Below, piece after piece: positions 37,715 to 45,317 of a stretch of DNA of 64,000 bases. The notes under the pieces were generated by a model that had not been told where the DNA came from, did not search any database, and worked only from the letters and a program-made list of their open reading frames with translations. The stretch is from Woeseiaceae bacterium (GTDB lineage Bacteria > Pseudomonadota > Gammaproteobacteria > Steroidobacterales > Woeseiaceae): assembly GCA_021773055.1 (NCBI GenBank), contig JAJFKV010000054.1, forward strand, positions 1-64,000, in the 5' to 3' direction. A program made the translations under genes and the position numbers. How positions within the stretch are numbered: the first letter of the stretch is position 1; each line of letters begins with the position of its first letter.

Positions 37715-38325
37715 TGCTGACTGGCGTAGAAATGTACCAGTGCAGTAACATCGTCGGCGCTCAAGGCAGCCAGTTTCTCTTTCATTTTCTTATCCTGATC
37801 CCGGGCGCCAGACAGATAGTCGGCAAATGAGTTCTCAAGATAGGTTATCCACTGACCCGACAAAATTGACGCTTCATCATCGACGTTGGAACCGCCTTCC
37901 GAATGACACTTGTCACATTGCTGCTTATGAATCGCAGCTCCGGCTTCGGCCAATGCTGCGTCGAAGTCCTGCACTGCTGCTACAAACGTAAGCTCGGAAT
38001 AGGCATCCCCGAGGGCCTCAATATCGTCGTCACTCAGGTCAGCGGTAATGGCGCACATGGTCGTCGCTGCGCGGCTTGTATCGCCCTGCCGATACTTGCT
38101 TTCGGCACAGGGTCGCTCTTCGCCACGATACATGAACAACGCGTCGGCAAGGCCGAATGCATCAATGCCCGCAATTGTTGGTATCTCGCCCCATTGGCTA
38201 ACGCCATTGTCGCCGTGACAATCGTTACAGCCATCCATCTGTGCTGCGATATCCGCTGCACTTGCCGATGTGAAAGCAAAGAACGCCGCCAATGGCAACA
38301 AAATTCTAAATCCGCTCATCTTCAT
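37711..38325 (-). CDS. Dihaem c4-like periplasmic cytochrome
   Basis: The 204-residue protein has a signal peptide (about 1-23) and two cytochrome c domains with CNDCH near residue 34 and CDKCH near 137. The start of each domain (MDGCNDCHGDNG, KQQCDKCHSEGG) resembles class I cytochrome c4, whose haems have Met distal ligands and high potential. It is the first gene of the operon and a natural soluble carrier between inner-membrane quinone modules and the outer-membrane conduit or oxidases. It could equally serve as an accessory electron-transfer subunit of one of its neighbours. Confidence 0.87.
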   Translation of the reverse strand: MKMSGFRILLPLAAFFAFTSASAADIAAQMDGCNDCHGDNGVSQWGEIPTIAGIDAFGLADALFMYRGEERPCAESKYRQGDTSRAATTMCAITADLSDDDIEALGDAYSELTFVAAVQDFDAALAEAGAAIHKQQCDKCHSEGGSNVDDEASILSGQWITYLENSFADYLSGARDQDKKMKEKLAALSADDVTALVHFYASQQ

Positions 38326-38340
38326 CTCCTAAATGAATTA

Positions 38341-38395
38341 ACCTACTTCTGATAGGTGCCCTATTTTCGACCTGCCCGCAGACAACGAAAATAGG
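38341..38395. promoter_or_regulatory. Two adjacent inverted repeats in the leader of the c4/cbcL/imcH/frd operon
   Basis: ACCTA-N7-TAGGT (38341-38357) is followed by CCTATTTTCG-N16-CGAAAATAGG (38360-38369 with 38386-38395), a perfect 10-bp stem. Both lie between the regulator gene stop and the c4-like ATG. No T-run follows the large stem in either direction, so an operator or mRNA structure is more likely than a simple terminator. Confidence 0.45.
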
Positions 38396-38416
38396 TACTT
38401 GTCGCGATAAGACTGC

Positions 38417-39139
38417 CTAGCGGGTATGCGCTACCTTATTCAGTCTGGCACTACCCTCCGCAATCGCAAGTAACTGGTCCCAATCCCGAATCTCTATCCT
38501 TCCGCGCGGCGCGTAGACAGCCCCCGAACGTTTCATGTTGGCCATCAGGCGACATACGGTTTCTTCGCTCAGGCCCAGGAAACTAGCCATATCCATTCGC
38601 GAAAAGGGCATCGAGAAATTACAGTTACCATGCTCCGACTTGGGCGTCATTAGCAGTATAAATGATGCTATCTTCGCGGCGGCACATTTATGACCCACCA
38701 CTTGCATCAGCGCCCTGCTATGCGCAAGTTGTGCGTTCATAGCGACTATCAGGCACATGGCCAGATCAGGCTTGTCATAAATATGATCAAGCAAAGCTCG
38801 ATGATGGATTCTGCACGCACCGACTGGTGTGGCCGCAATACCCGTATAGGCATATCGATTGTCGCTAAGTGACTGCAAACCCAGCAGCAGAGTACCCGGA
38901 CTGCTCAGTCCTACGATCTGCTCACGACCATCTGCCGAATGCGAGCAAATCTTGACCATTCCGGATGTCAGTGCATAGAGGCTCAGACTCGACTCGCCCT
39001 CAACAAAAAGTACCTCGCCCGTTTTGAAGGTCACATTCTGTGCCGCATCAGCAACTAGGCAATTGATGTCCGCTGCCCGGCGCTGGCTATTCTCGGACCA
39101 GAAACCGGAGAAAGGACACTCATTGCTGTTGCAGGACAT
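38417..39139 (-). CDS. CRP/FNR-family transcription regulator
   Basis: The 240-residue regulator has a cyclic-nucleotide-type sensor barrel (about 35-150) and a C-terminal winged helix with MDMASFLGLSEETVCRLMANMK as the recognition helix. The E193-x3-R197 pattern (ETVCR) is close to FNR ETVSR, which reads TTGAT half-sites; a cysteine replaces the serine. Cysteines at 3, 8 and 27, plus C109, could ligate an oxygen-sensing iron-sulfur cluster as in FNR, although the spacing differs from the classic C-x2-C-x5-C. It lies between the multihaem operons, divergent from the first decahaem cytochrome, and is the obvious candidate to tune them to oxygen or redox state. Confidence 0.87.
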   Translation of the reverse strand: MSCNSNECPFSGFWSENSQRRAADINCLVADAAQNVTFKTGEVLFVEGESSLSLYALTSGMVKICSHSADGREQIVGLSSPGTLLLGLQSLSDNRYAYTGIAATPVGACRIHHRALLDHIYDKPDLAMCLIVAMNAQLAHSRALMQVVGHKCAAAKIASFILLMTPKSEHGNCNFSMPFSRMDMASFLGLSEETVCRLMANMKRSGAVYAPRGRIEIRDWDQLLAIAEGSARLNKVAHTR

Positions 39140-39497
39140 ATGCTGATTACGACTCTGTACGGATTCCGCCTGACGGCCTTGTGATTATCGTCTGGATTTC
39201 TTGCTCAGTCGATGGCGACATATCCAATGACGATATCGGTTATTACCTAGCTGGAAATGACAATTATCAGTCTCGCGACAAACCACCAACGCCTCGAGTT
39301 AAGTACGTAATAACCGTCGAAAAAGACCGGCCAGATACGCGCAATCCACCGCGTGTTCTTTGCTCGAAACTGACATTTGTCAGTGTCGCCGCCGGATACG
39401 AGTTTTACGCTATGACAAGTGCCGAAAATACGTCTCGATCAAATTGGTAGCGCATTCTCGGCTTCAGGCGCAGCAATAATTATCAAGGAGTAGGGTC
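39140..39497. promoter_or_regulatory. 358-base divergent control region between the FNR-like regulator and decahaem cytochrome genes
   Basis: No convincing gene is present. A 6-2-6 inverted repeat CTGACA-TT-TGTCAG lies at 39370-39383, and a weak FNR-like match ATGAC-AATT-ATCAG (7 of 10 positions) at 39257-39270. An AAGGAG ribosome binding site ends a few bases before the cytochrome ATG. Both directions of the locus are probably controlled here. Confidence 0.45.
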
Positions 39498-41894
39498 ATG
39501 AGCCGCTTAGACGGATTCTCACGATGGGCATTGTCCATCCTCGCAGTTTGTTCAATCGCATTTGCACTTGGGGGATGCGAAGGAAGTGACGGCTCAGCTG
39601 GCGCTACCGGCGCCGCCGGACCTGCCGGCCCACCAGGAACAGCAGCACCACCCCCGACGATTCCGGATACGGTATCCGCGGCCATTGAGGCAGCCGATGT
39701 TGAATCCTGTGCTACCTGTCACGGTGGCGAAGGCGACGATCACTTCGCCAAATACGCCAAATTCACGGATGCCAGTACTTTCACATTGACGATTGACAGC
39801 GTCGTGACTGCTGCTGACGGCGTGGGTGGCTTCGATTTAACGATGGGTTTCAGCATTTCGCATAACGGCGCACCGTTAATCGATGCAGCTGGATTGGCAC
39901 CATCGGTAGACATGATTGGTTTCTACGTTGTTCAGTATGACAGCGGCACCGGAGAATTTGCTAACTCCGGCGGTTACTTCCCGTCCCTGGCCGCAAGTTC
40001 GGCGACCAGCAACGGCAACGGCACTTATACACTGGCACAAAACCTCGCTTATGACGTGAATGCGTTCGGCGGTGGTGCAGTCGTTGGCAAGATTGGTATG
40101 GGCGAACTCGATATTGAGGACAAACAAGCTGGCAAGCGCATCAAGATGTACGCGGACCTGTCGACTGACGCTTTCATAGTTGGCGATATCAACACGTTCG
40201 AATCTGTCGCCAACGTCGAAGCTTGCGAAGCCTGCCACGGCGCTCCTTACCGGAAACACGGCAACTATGACGCCGCGATCGCCGGTGCACCGGACTTCTT
40301 GTATTGCAAGGCCTGCCATACCGATGACAGGAGTGGTGGTCATGAAGACTGGCAGTACATGGTCGACGATCCGCTTGGCTGGGCGAACGGCGTAGCGGCA
40401 ACGGGTGACTATGCGTACCAGGCCGTGCTTATGAACGACGTGCACATGTCGCATGCGATGGAATTCCCGTATCCGCAGTCCATGGCGAACTGCAATACTT
40501 GCCACGAAGGCAAACTAGCGCAAGTCACGGACGATGCCTTATTCACAGCAGACACGTGCCAAAGCTGCCACGTGCTGCAAGGTATCGAAGCATGGCCAGA
40601 GGATGCCGGCGCTACCTTGGAAGGACAGTATGCGCAAGAACATCGTCCGCCGCCGCTCGAGTTCCTGTGGACGAGAGCTGGCGTCGAAGGGTTCCACAAT
40701 ATTGGCCAGGACTGCACCGCTTGCCACGATGCGGTAGTCGGAGTGGGTCCGACGTTTGCCGAATATCACAATGGCTATGACGATCATATCTACGACGCCG
40801 CTGGCCAGAAATATTCTGATGTGAACTCGGTATCAGTCGATACTGTCACACGGGCCGGCGATTTGCTGACGGTCGGTTTCACGGCGACAAATCCGGCAAT
40901 CAGTCCTACGCTTGCAATCTCCTTCTACGGATGGGATACGAAGCACTACATCGTCCCGGCCCACGAGCGAGATGCCAACGGCATTGATTGTCCGCATTCA
41001 TCGCGTCCTGGCTGCAACATCGAGTGGTCACCTGGCAGCACGAAGCCGTTCTTCACGGAAGACTCAGCAAGCGTAGCCGGCGACTGGTTAGTGACGTTTG
41101 ACATGTCGCTATTCCAGGCTGTCAAGACCGATCCGATTCCGCAGTTGATCACGGACGGCGCCGTCAAGTATGCAGAAATCACGATCTTGCCGAGGTTGGT
41201 TGTCGGTACCGCTGATGTTGTACTTGAAGCAGTCAGCACATCCTACGATCTTGGCGGAAGTCTGATAGTTGAAGACTACTTCCAAGGTGCCAACGCATCC
41301 GTTGACATCGAGAAGTGCAATGCCTGTCACGACACTCTGGGTAGCACCTTCCATGCCGGCCGCGGCAGGGGTGGCGACAGCATGCAGACCTGCAAGGTTT
41401 GTCATGCAACGACGTTCCCTGGCAGTCACCTTGAGATGGCATCACGCTCGATCGATAGCTACGTGCACGCGATCCATACGTTCCAGCCGTTCGACGAGGA
41501 CGATGTTGCGGCGGATGACGATCCGGTCTTTAACGCACGCAACGCTCAGCACAAGAGCCACGTGTTCCCGTACTTCACGGCATTAGCGTGTGAAGGCTGT
41601 CACCTGCCTGGCACCTACAATGTGCCCGATCAGTCCAAGTCCATGTCTGGCGTTCTGGCCGCATCTTGGAACATCGCAGACAGGAACATCGGTGCGGTAC
41701 CTGAATATGTTACCGGGCCGGCCTCCAGGGCTTGCGGCGCTTGCCACCGGGCTAACATGATTATTGAAGATCGGGCTGGAGATGTTGCCTCCTTCAATGC
41801 GCATACCGACGCATTTGGTACGCTTGAAGAAAACGATGACGAGGATTTGGTCCTTTTCGGCATCATCGACAAGATAATGAGCATGTTCCAATAA
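39498..41894 (+). CDS. OmcA/MtrC-family decahaem outer-membrane lipoprotein cytochrome
   Basis: The 798-residue protein has a lipoprotein signal (LGGC, C27), a Gly-X-Y run (SAGATGAAGPAGPPG) and then ten CXXCH motifs: CATCH, CEACH, CKACH, CNTCH, CQSCH, CTACH, CNACH, CKVCH, CEGCH and CGACH. The ten motifs and intervening beta domains fit the OmcA/MtrC family of cell-surface cytochromes that pass electrons to minerals or soluble shuttles. Its position ahead of an mtrC-A-B set, separated by a strong terminator, echoes omcA-mtrCAB in Shewanella. It starts with a good AAGGAG site. The exact role, OmcA-like rather than a second MtrC, is inferred from position. Confidence 0.9.
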   Translation: MSRLDGFSRWALSILAVCSIAFALGGCEGSDGSAGATGAAGPAGPPGTAAPPPTIPDTVSAAIEAADVESCATCHGGEGDDHFAKYAKFTDASTFTLTIDSVVTAADGVGGFDLTMGFSISHNGAPLIDAAGLAPSVDMIGFYVVQYDSGTGEFANSGGYFPSLAASSATSNGNGTYTLAQNLAYDVNAFGGGAVVGKIGMGELDIEDKQAGKRIKMYADLSTDAFIVGDINTFESVANVEACEACHGAPYRKHGNYDAAIAGAPDFLYCKACHTDDRSGGHEDWQYMVDDPLGWANGVAATGDYAYQAVLMNDVHMSHAMEFPYPQSMANCNTCHEGKLAQVTDDALFTADTCQSCHVLQGIEAWPEDAGATLEGQYAQEHRPPPLEFLWTRAGVEGFHNIGQDCTACHDAVVGVGPTFAEYHNGYDDHIYDAAGQKYSDVNSVSVDTVTRAGDLLTVGFTATNPAISPTLAISFYGWDTKHYIVPAHERDANGIDCPHSSRPGCNIEWSPGSTKPFFTEDSASVAGDWLVTFDMSLFQAVKTDPIPQLITDGAVKYAEITILPRLVVGTADVVLEAVSTSYDLGGSLIVEDYFQGANASVDIEKCNACHDTLGSTFHAGRGRGGDSMQTCKVCHATTFPGSHLEMASRSIDSYVHAIHTFQPFDEDDVAADDDPVFNARNAQHKSHVFPYFTALACEGCHLPGTYNVPDQSKSMSGVLAASWNIADRNIGAVPEYVTGPASRACGACHRANMIIEDRAGDVASFNAHTDAFGTLEENDDEDLVLFGIIDKIMSMFQ

Positions 41895-41919
41895 GCTAAT
41901 AAGAAAGATAGCAACGACC

Positions 41920-41950
41920 GGCCGGGAGAGAAATCTCCCGGCCTTTTTGT
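41920..41950 (+). terminator. Strong intrinsic terminator after the first decahaem cytochrome
   Basis: A 10-bp GC-rich stem (GGCCGGGAGA / TCTCCCGGCC) closes a GAAA tetraloop and is followed by TTTTTGTT. It lies 25 bases past the stop, so the first cytochrome can be transcribed separately from the mtrC-A-B genes. Confidence 0.9.
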
Positions 41951-42141
41951 TGCTGCTACTACAATATTGGGCGATTCAAGGTACAAAATTATTCAGCGAA
42001 CAGAATAGGTACAATTACGAGCCTGAGAACGGGGATCGACTATACCGATCAGCACCCCGTATCCACTAGTATCCAAGATAAGAAAGAGTAAAAACTAACG
42101 GGAAGATATATCCACGCCGTTAATTAACAAGGTGACAGATC
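41951..42141 (+). promoter_or_regulatory. Leader and probable promoter of mtrC-mtrA-mtrB
   Basis: This 191-base gap after the terminator must hold the promoter for the following operon. Candidates are TTGGGC (41967-41972) with TATTCA (41990-41995) at 17 bases, and a separate TACAAT at 42010-42015. The sequence AATAGGTAC at 42004-42012 also occurs in the leader of the c4/cbcL operon (38390-38398). Confidence 0.35.
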
Positions 42142-44373
42142 ATGGCAAGCCTCAAGAATACCTTCACTCGAATCGCGACTCTCATGTTACTCGGTCTGGC
42201 TCTCGCTGCTTGCAGCGGTGGCGACGACGGCAGCGCTGGAACGGCCGGCGCAACAGGACCGGCAGGACCCCCGGGACCACCGGGACCATCGACCGGTAGC
42301 GGAATTCCGATTGGCTCAACCACCAATATCAATATCGCCGTGTCCACCGTCGCTATCTCGGCGGGCGGTGGCGCGCCGGTCGTTAGTCTGACTCTGACGA
42401 ACGATCTGGAGCAAGGTCTCAAAGACCTGCCCGCTGGTGATATTCGCTTTGCGCTGGCGCAACTTTCACCCGGTGTGGATGGTGGTTCGAGCGCGTGGCA
42501 ATCCTATGTTACGCGTAGCAGTGCTGGCATCGCAGACGCACAAGCAGATGCCGAAAGAGGTTCCGCTGGTTCTTTCGTCGATAATGGCGACGGTACCTAT
42601 CAGTACACGTTCGCGAACGACCTGACGGCCTATCCCGCCGGACCCGTCTTTGACGGCACCAAGACACACCGTCTTGGCATCGAAATCCGAGGGCAGGCGC
42701 CAATTTCCTCGAATGGCATCATCGATTTCGTACCCGTCGGTGGCGCACCGTTGTTTGAGCGCAAGATTGTTGACAACGATACCTGTAACGCCTGCCATGA
42801 CCGACTCGAATTTCACGGTGGCCCGAGAACAGATGTCGAGTATTGCGTAACCTGCCACAACCCCAGTTCGATTGATGGCGATACGGGCAATACCGTGGAC
42901 ATGAAGCGCTTGATTCACAATATTCACTCATCTCGAGCCGACTATCAGATCGTTGGCTTTCGTGGTGCCGTGCACGACTGGACCGATCTGGTCTGGACGC
43001 AGGACATTCGGAATTGCACGACCTGCCACGAAGAAGATGATCTCGATACACCACAGGCGAGCAACTGGCGCCTGGTTCAGAATCGGGCAGCTTGCGGCAC
43101 GTGCCATTACAACGACGGTGATGACGCGAATGGCGAACATGACTACATGATCGAAAATGGCGAGCATCCGCTTGGGCTCGTTTTGACCGACGATACCCAA
43201 TGCGTCACTTGCCATGGCCCTGCCGCAACCGTTGCCAACGGCGACGTCCAGGTCGCGAAAGCCCATGAGATTTCGACACAGGTCGCAAGCCAGCGTTTCC
43301 AATACAATATTGTTAGCGTCAGCAACATGACTGTTGGCATGACACCAACGGTCGAAATTTCTGTCACCAACCCACTGGATGGAACGTCCTACGACCTTCT
43401 CAATGATGTCGAGTTCACGACCTGCGCCGGTGGCGCCAGCCGTCTTGCTGTTGGCATCGCCTGGGATACGGCGGACTATACCAATACCGGCAGCGGTGCA
43501 GGACCTGCGCAACCGATATCGTTGAATCCACTGGCCTGCTTCGGCAACCCTGGTGCGACTCCTGTTGCGGGTAGCCCTGGAGTCTTCAGCGTAACGGCTG
43601 GAACGGCAATTCCAGCAGGCGCGATCGGTACTGCCGCTGTCACCATCGATGGACATCCGGCCGTCGATATCGGTGGTGTTGTGAATCGGATTCCGGTGAC
43701 CAATGTTGTTGAGTACTTCGGTATAGATGGTGCCACAGCTGTTGCCCGGCGCGAGGTTGTTGATATCGCGAATTGCGACAACTGCCATAAGGAATTGTCA
43801 CTGCACGGCAACAACCGTACTGACAACCCACAAGTCTGCGTCACCTGCCACAACCCGAATGCGACGGACGTGAACAGGCGCAATGCTCCTTGCACCGACA
43901 CACTCGGTACGGATGACACGCCAATTGACTTCAAGTTCATGATTCATGCCATTCACGCGTCTGGCGGAATCGGTGCACCGTACAATGTCTGCGGCTTCGG
44001 CAACTCGGCGCACACGTTTGACTTCCACACGCCCGGAGACGTTGCGAACTGCGAAGGCTGTCACAGTCAGGGCACGTACTTCCCGGTTGATCCAAATGTT
44101 GTACTCGGTACCACTGTGGATTCCGGCGCTGACCCATCGACACCAATCGACGACACGGTAATATCGCCGAATACAGCCGTCTGCTCCGCATGCCACGTCA
44201 GTTCACTTGCTGCCGAGCACATGGTGCAAAATGGTGGTGACTTTAGCGCGACGAAGGCGGCGGACAGTACTTTGATATCATCCGGCGTCGAGACCTGCGG
44301 ACTTTGCCACGGTGAAGGGCGCACGGCAGATGTGGAAGTCATGCATAAAGTACGCGACTTTCCGTTGAACTAG
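42142..44373 (+). CDS. mtrC: MtrC-like decahaem outer-membrane lipoprotein cytochrome
   Basis: The 743-residue protein has a lipoprotein signal (LAAC), a collagen-like Gly-X-Y run (SAGTAGATGPAGPPGPPG) and ten CXXCH motifs: CNACH, CVTCH, CTTCH, CGTCH, CVTCH, CDNCH, CVTCH, CEGCH, CSACH and CGLCH. The two groups of five haems separated by a beta domain (about 430-530) match the MtrC/OmcA fold. It lies 20 bases before the mtrA-like gene and is probably the surface end of the MtrCAB conduit. Its layout differs from the cytochrome before it, so the two are not recent duplicates. Confidence 0.9.
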   Translation: MASLKNTFTRIATLMLLGLALAACSGGDDGSAGTAGATGPAGPPGPPGPSTGSGIPIGSTTNINIAVSTVAISAGGGAPVVSLTLTNDLEQGLKDLPAGDIRFALAQLSPGVDGGSSAWQSYVTRSSAGIADAQADAERGSAGSFVDNGDGTYQYTFANDLTAYPAGPVFDGTKTHRLGIEIRGQAPISSNGIIDFVPVGGAPLFERKIVDNDTCNACHDRLEFHGGPRTDVEYCVTCHNPSSIDGDTGNTVDMKRLIHNIHSSRADYQIVGFRGAVHDWTDLVWTQDIRNCTTCHEEDDLDTPQASNWRLVQNRAACGTCHYNDGDDANGEHDYMIENGEHPLGLVLTDDTQCVTCHGPAATVANGDVQVAKAHEISTQVASQRFQYNIVSVSNMTVGMTPTVEISVTNPLDGTSYDLLNDVEFTTCAGGASRLAVGIAWDTADYTNTGSGAGPAQPISLNPLACFGNPGATPVAGSPGVFSVTAGTAIPAGAIGTAAVTIDGHPAVDIGGVVNRIPVTNVVEYFGIDGATAVARREVVDIANCDNCHKELSLHGNNRTDNPQVCVTCHNPNATDVNRRNAPCTDTLGTDDTPIDFKFMIHAIHASGGIGAPYNVCGFGNSAHTFDFHTPGDVANCEGCHSQGTYFPVDPNVVLGTTVDSGADPSTPIDDTVISPNTAVCSACHVSSLAAEHMVQNGGDFSATKAADSTLISSGVETCGLCHGEGRTADVEVMHKVRDFPLN

Positions 44374-44393
44374 ACAAAGGACAGGTTGCCACC

Positions 44394-45317
44394 ATGAGAC
44401 TCATCACACTGGTCATCGCCGTGGCGATGCTAATGATCCTGACCGCCAGCCCCGCTGCCGGTCAGGATCCCAACTACAGTCGCGAGGGTGCCGATAGCTG
44501 TCTCTCCTGTCATGAGGAAGAGTTGGTTCTCGCCTTGTTCAAAGGCTCTCATGCGAACCCCAACGACCCAAATGGGCCATTCGGCCACGGTCAGCTGCAA
44601 TGCGAATCCTGCCATGGACCGTCGGGAAAGCACGCCGCACGCGTACGGCGCGGTCAGGAACGCCCTGCTCCCAACGCCATCTTTGGTTCCGACTCCGTAA
44701 CGCCCGTAGACGATCAGAACGGCCTCTGTCTGAATTGCCATACATCGGATACTGGCTTCGGCTGGCATGGCAACGACCATGACAGCAACGAAATCGCATG
44801 CGCGGACTGCCACACGAGCCATGCAGCCCAGGACCCGGTGTTGATAACCTCAACACAAGCGGAAGTTTGCTTCGATTGCCACCAGCAACAACGAACTCAA
44901 TCGCTGAAGCCCTATGCGCATCCGATACGCCAGGGAAAAATGGATTGCAGCGGCTGCCACAGCACACATGGTGCGACCAGTGACCTGCAGTTTGCCCAGC
45001 AGACGCTGAACGATACCTGCTTCGATTGCCATGCCGAGAAACGCGGACCTTATCTTTGGGAGCACGCGCCGGTCGCTGAAGACTGCAGCAATTGTCACGA
45101 CCCACACGGCTCCAACCATCCAGGCATGCTGTCCATGCGCGGCCCGATGTTGTGCCAAAGCTGTCATTCGCAGTCTGGTCACCCAAGTGTACCGGCCGAC
45201 GGCGATGGCTTAGCGAGCGGGACACCTTCGCAATTCATGCTTGGCCAAAACTGTCTGAATTGCCACACACAATCACATGGATCTAATCATCCATCCGGAT
45301 CGAGGTTAATGCGATGA
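44394..45317 (+). CDS. mtrA: MtrA/DmsE-family decahaem periplasmic cytochrome
   Basis: The 307-residue protein has a signal peptide (MRLITLVIAVAMLMILTASP) and ten CXXCH motifs spaced every 20-35 residues, from CLSCH near 36 to CLNCH near 288. This size and count are those of MtrA, MtrD and DmsE, the haem wire that threads the MtrB barrel and takes electrons from periplasmic carriers to the surface cytochrome. There is no membrane anchor. A four-base overlap with mtrB suggests equimolar production. Confidence 0.93.
   Translation: MRLITLVIAVAMLMILTASPAAGQDPNYSREGADSCLSCHEEELVLALFKGSHANPNDPNGPFGHGQLQCESCHGPSGKHAARVRRGQERPAPNAIFGSDSVTPVDDQNGLCLNCHTSDTGFGWHGNDHDSNEIACADCHTSHAAQDPVLITSTQAEVCFDCHQQQRTQSLKPYAHPIRQGKMDCSGCHSTHGATSDLQFAQQTLNDTCFDCHAEKRGPYLWEHAPVAEDCSNCHDPHGSNHPGMLSMRGPMLCQSCHSQSGHPSVPADGDGLASGTPSQFMLGQNCLNCHTQSHGSNHPSGSRLMR

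Noticed and set aside
39181-39450. Plus-strand open frame of 89 codons in the divergent control region
   Set aside because: No ribosome binding site before its start, protein lacks recognisable structure, and it covers the palindromes likely to be regulatory.
42928-43788. Minus-strand open frame of 286 codons opposite mtrC
   Set aside because: Antisense to ten well-placed haem motifs; composition is a mirror of the cytochrome gene.
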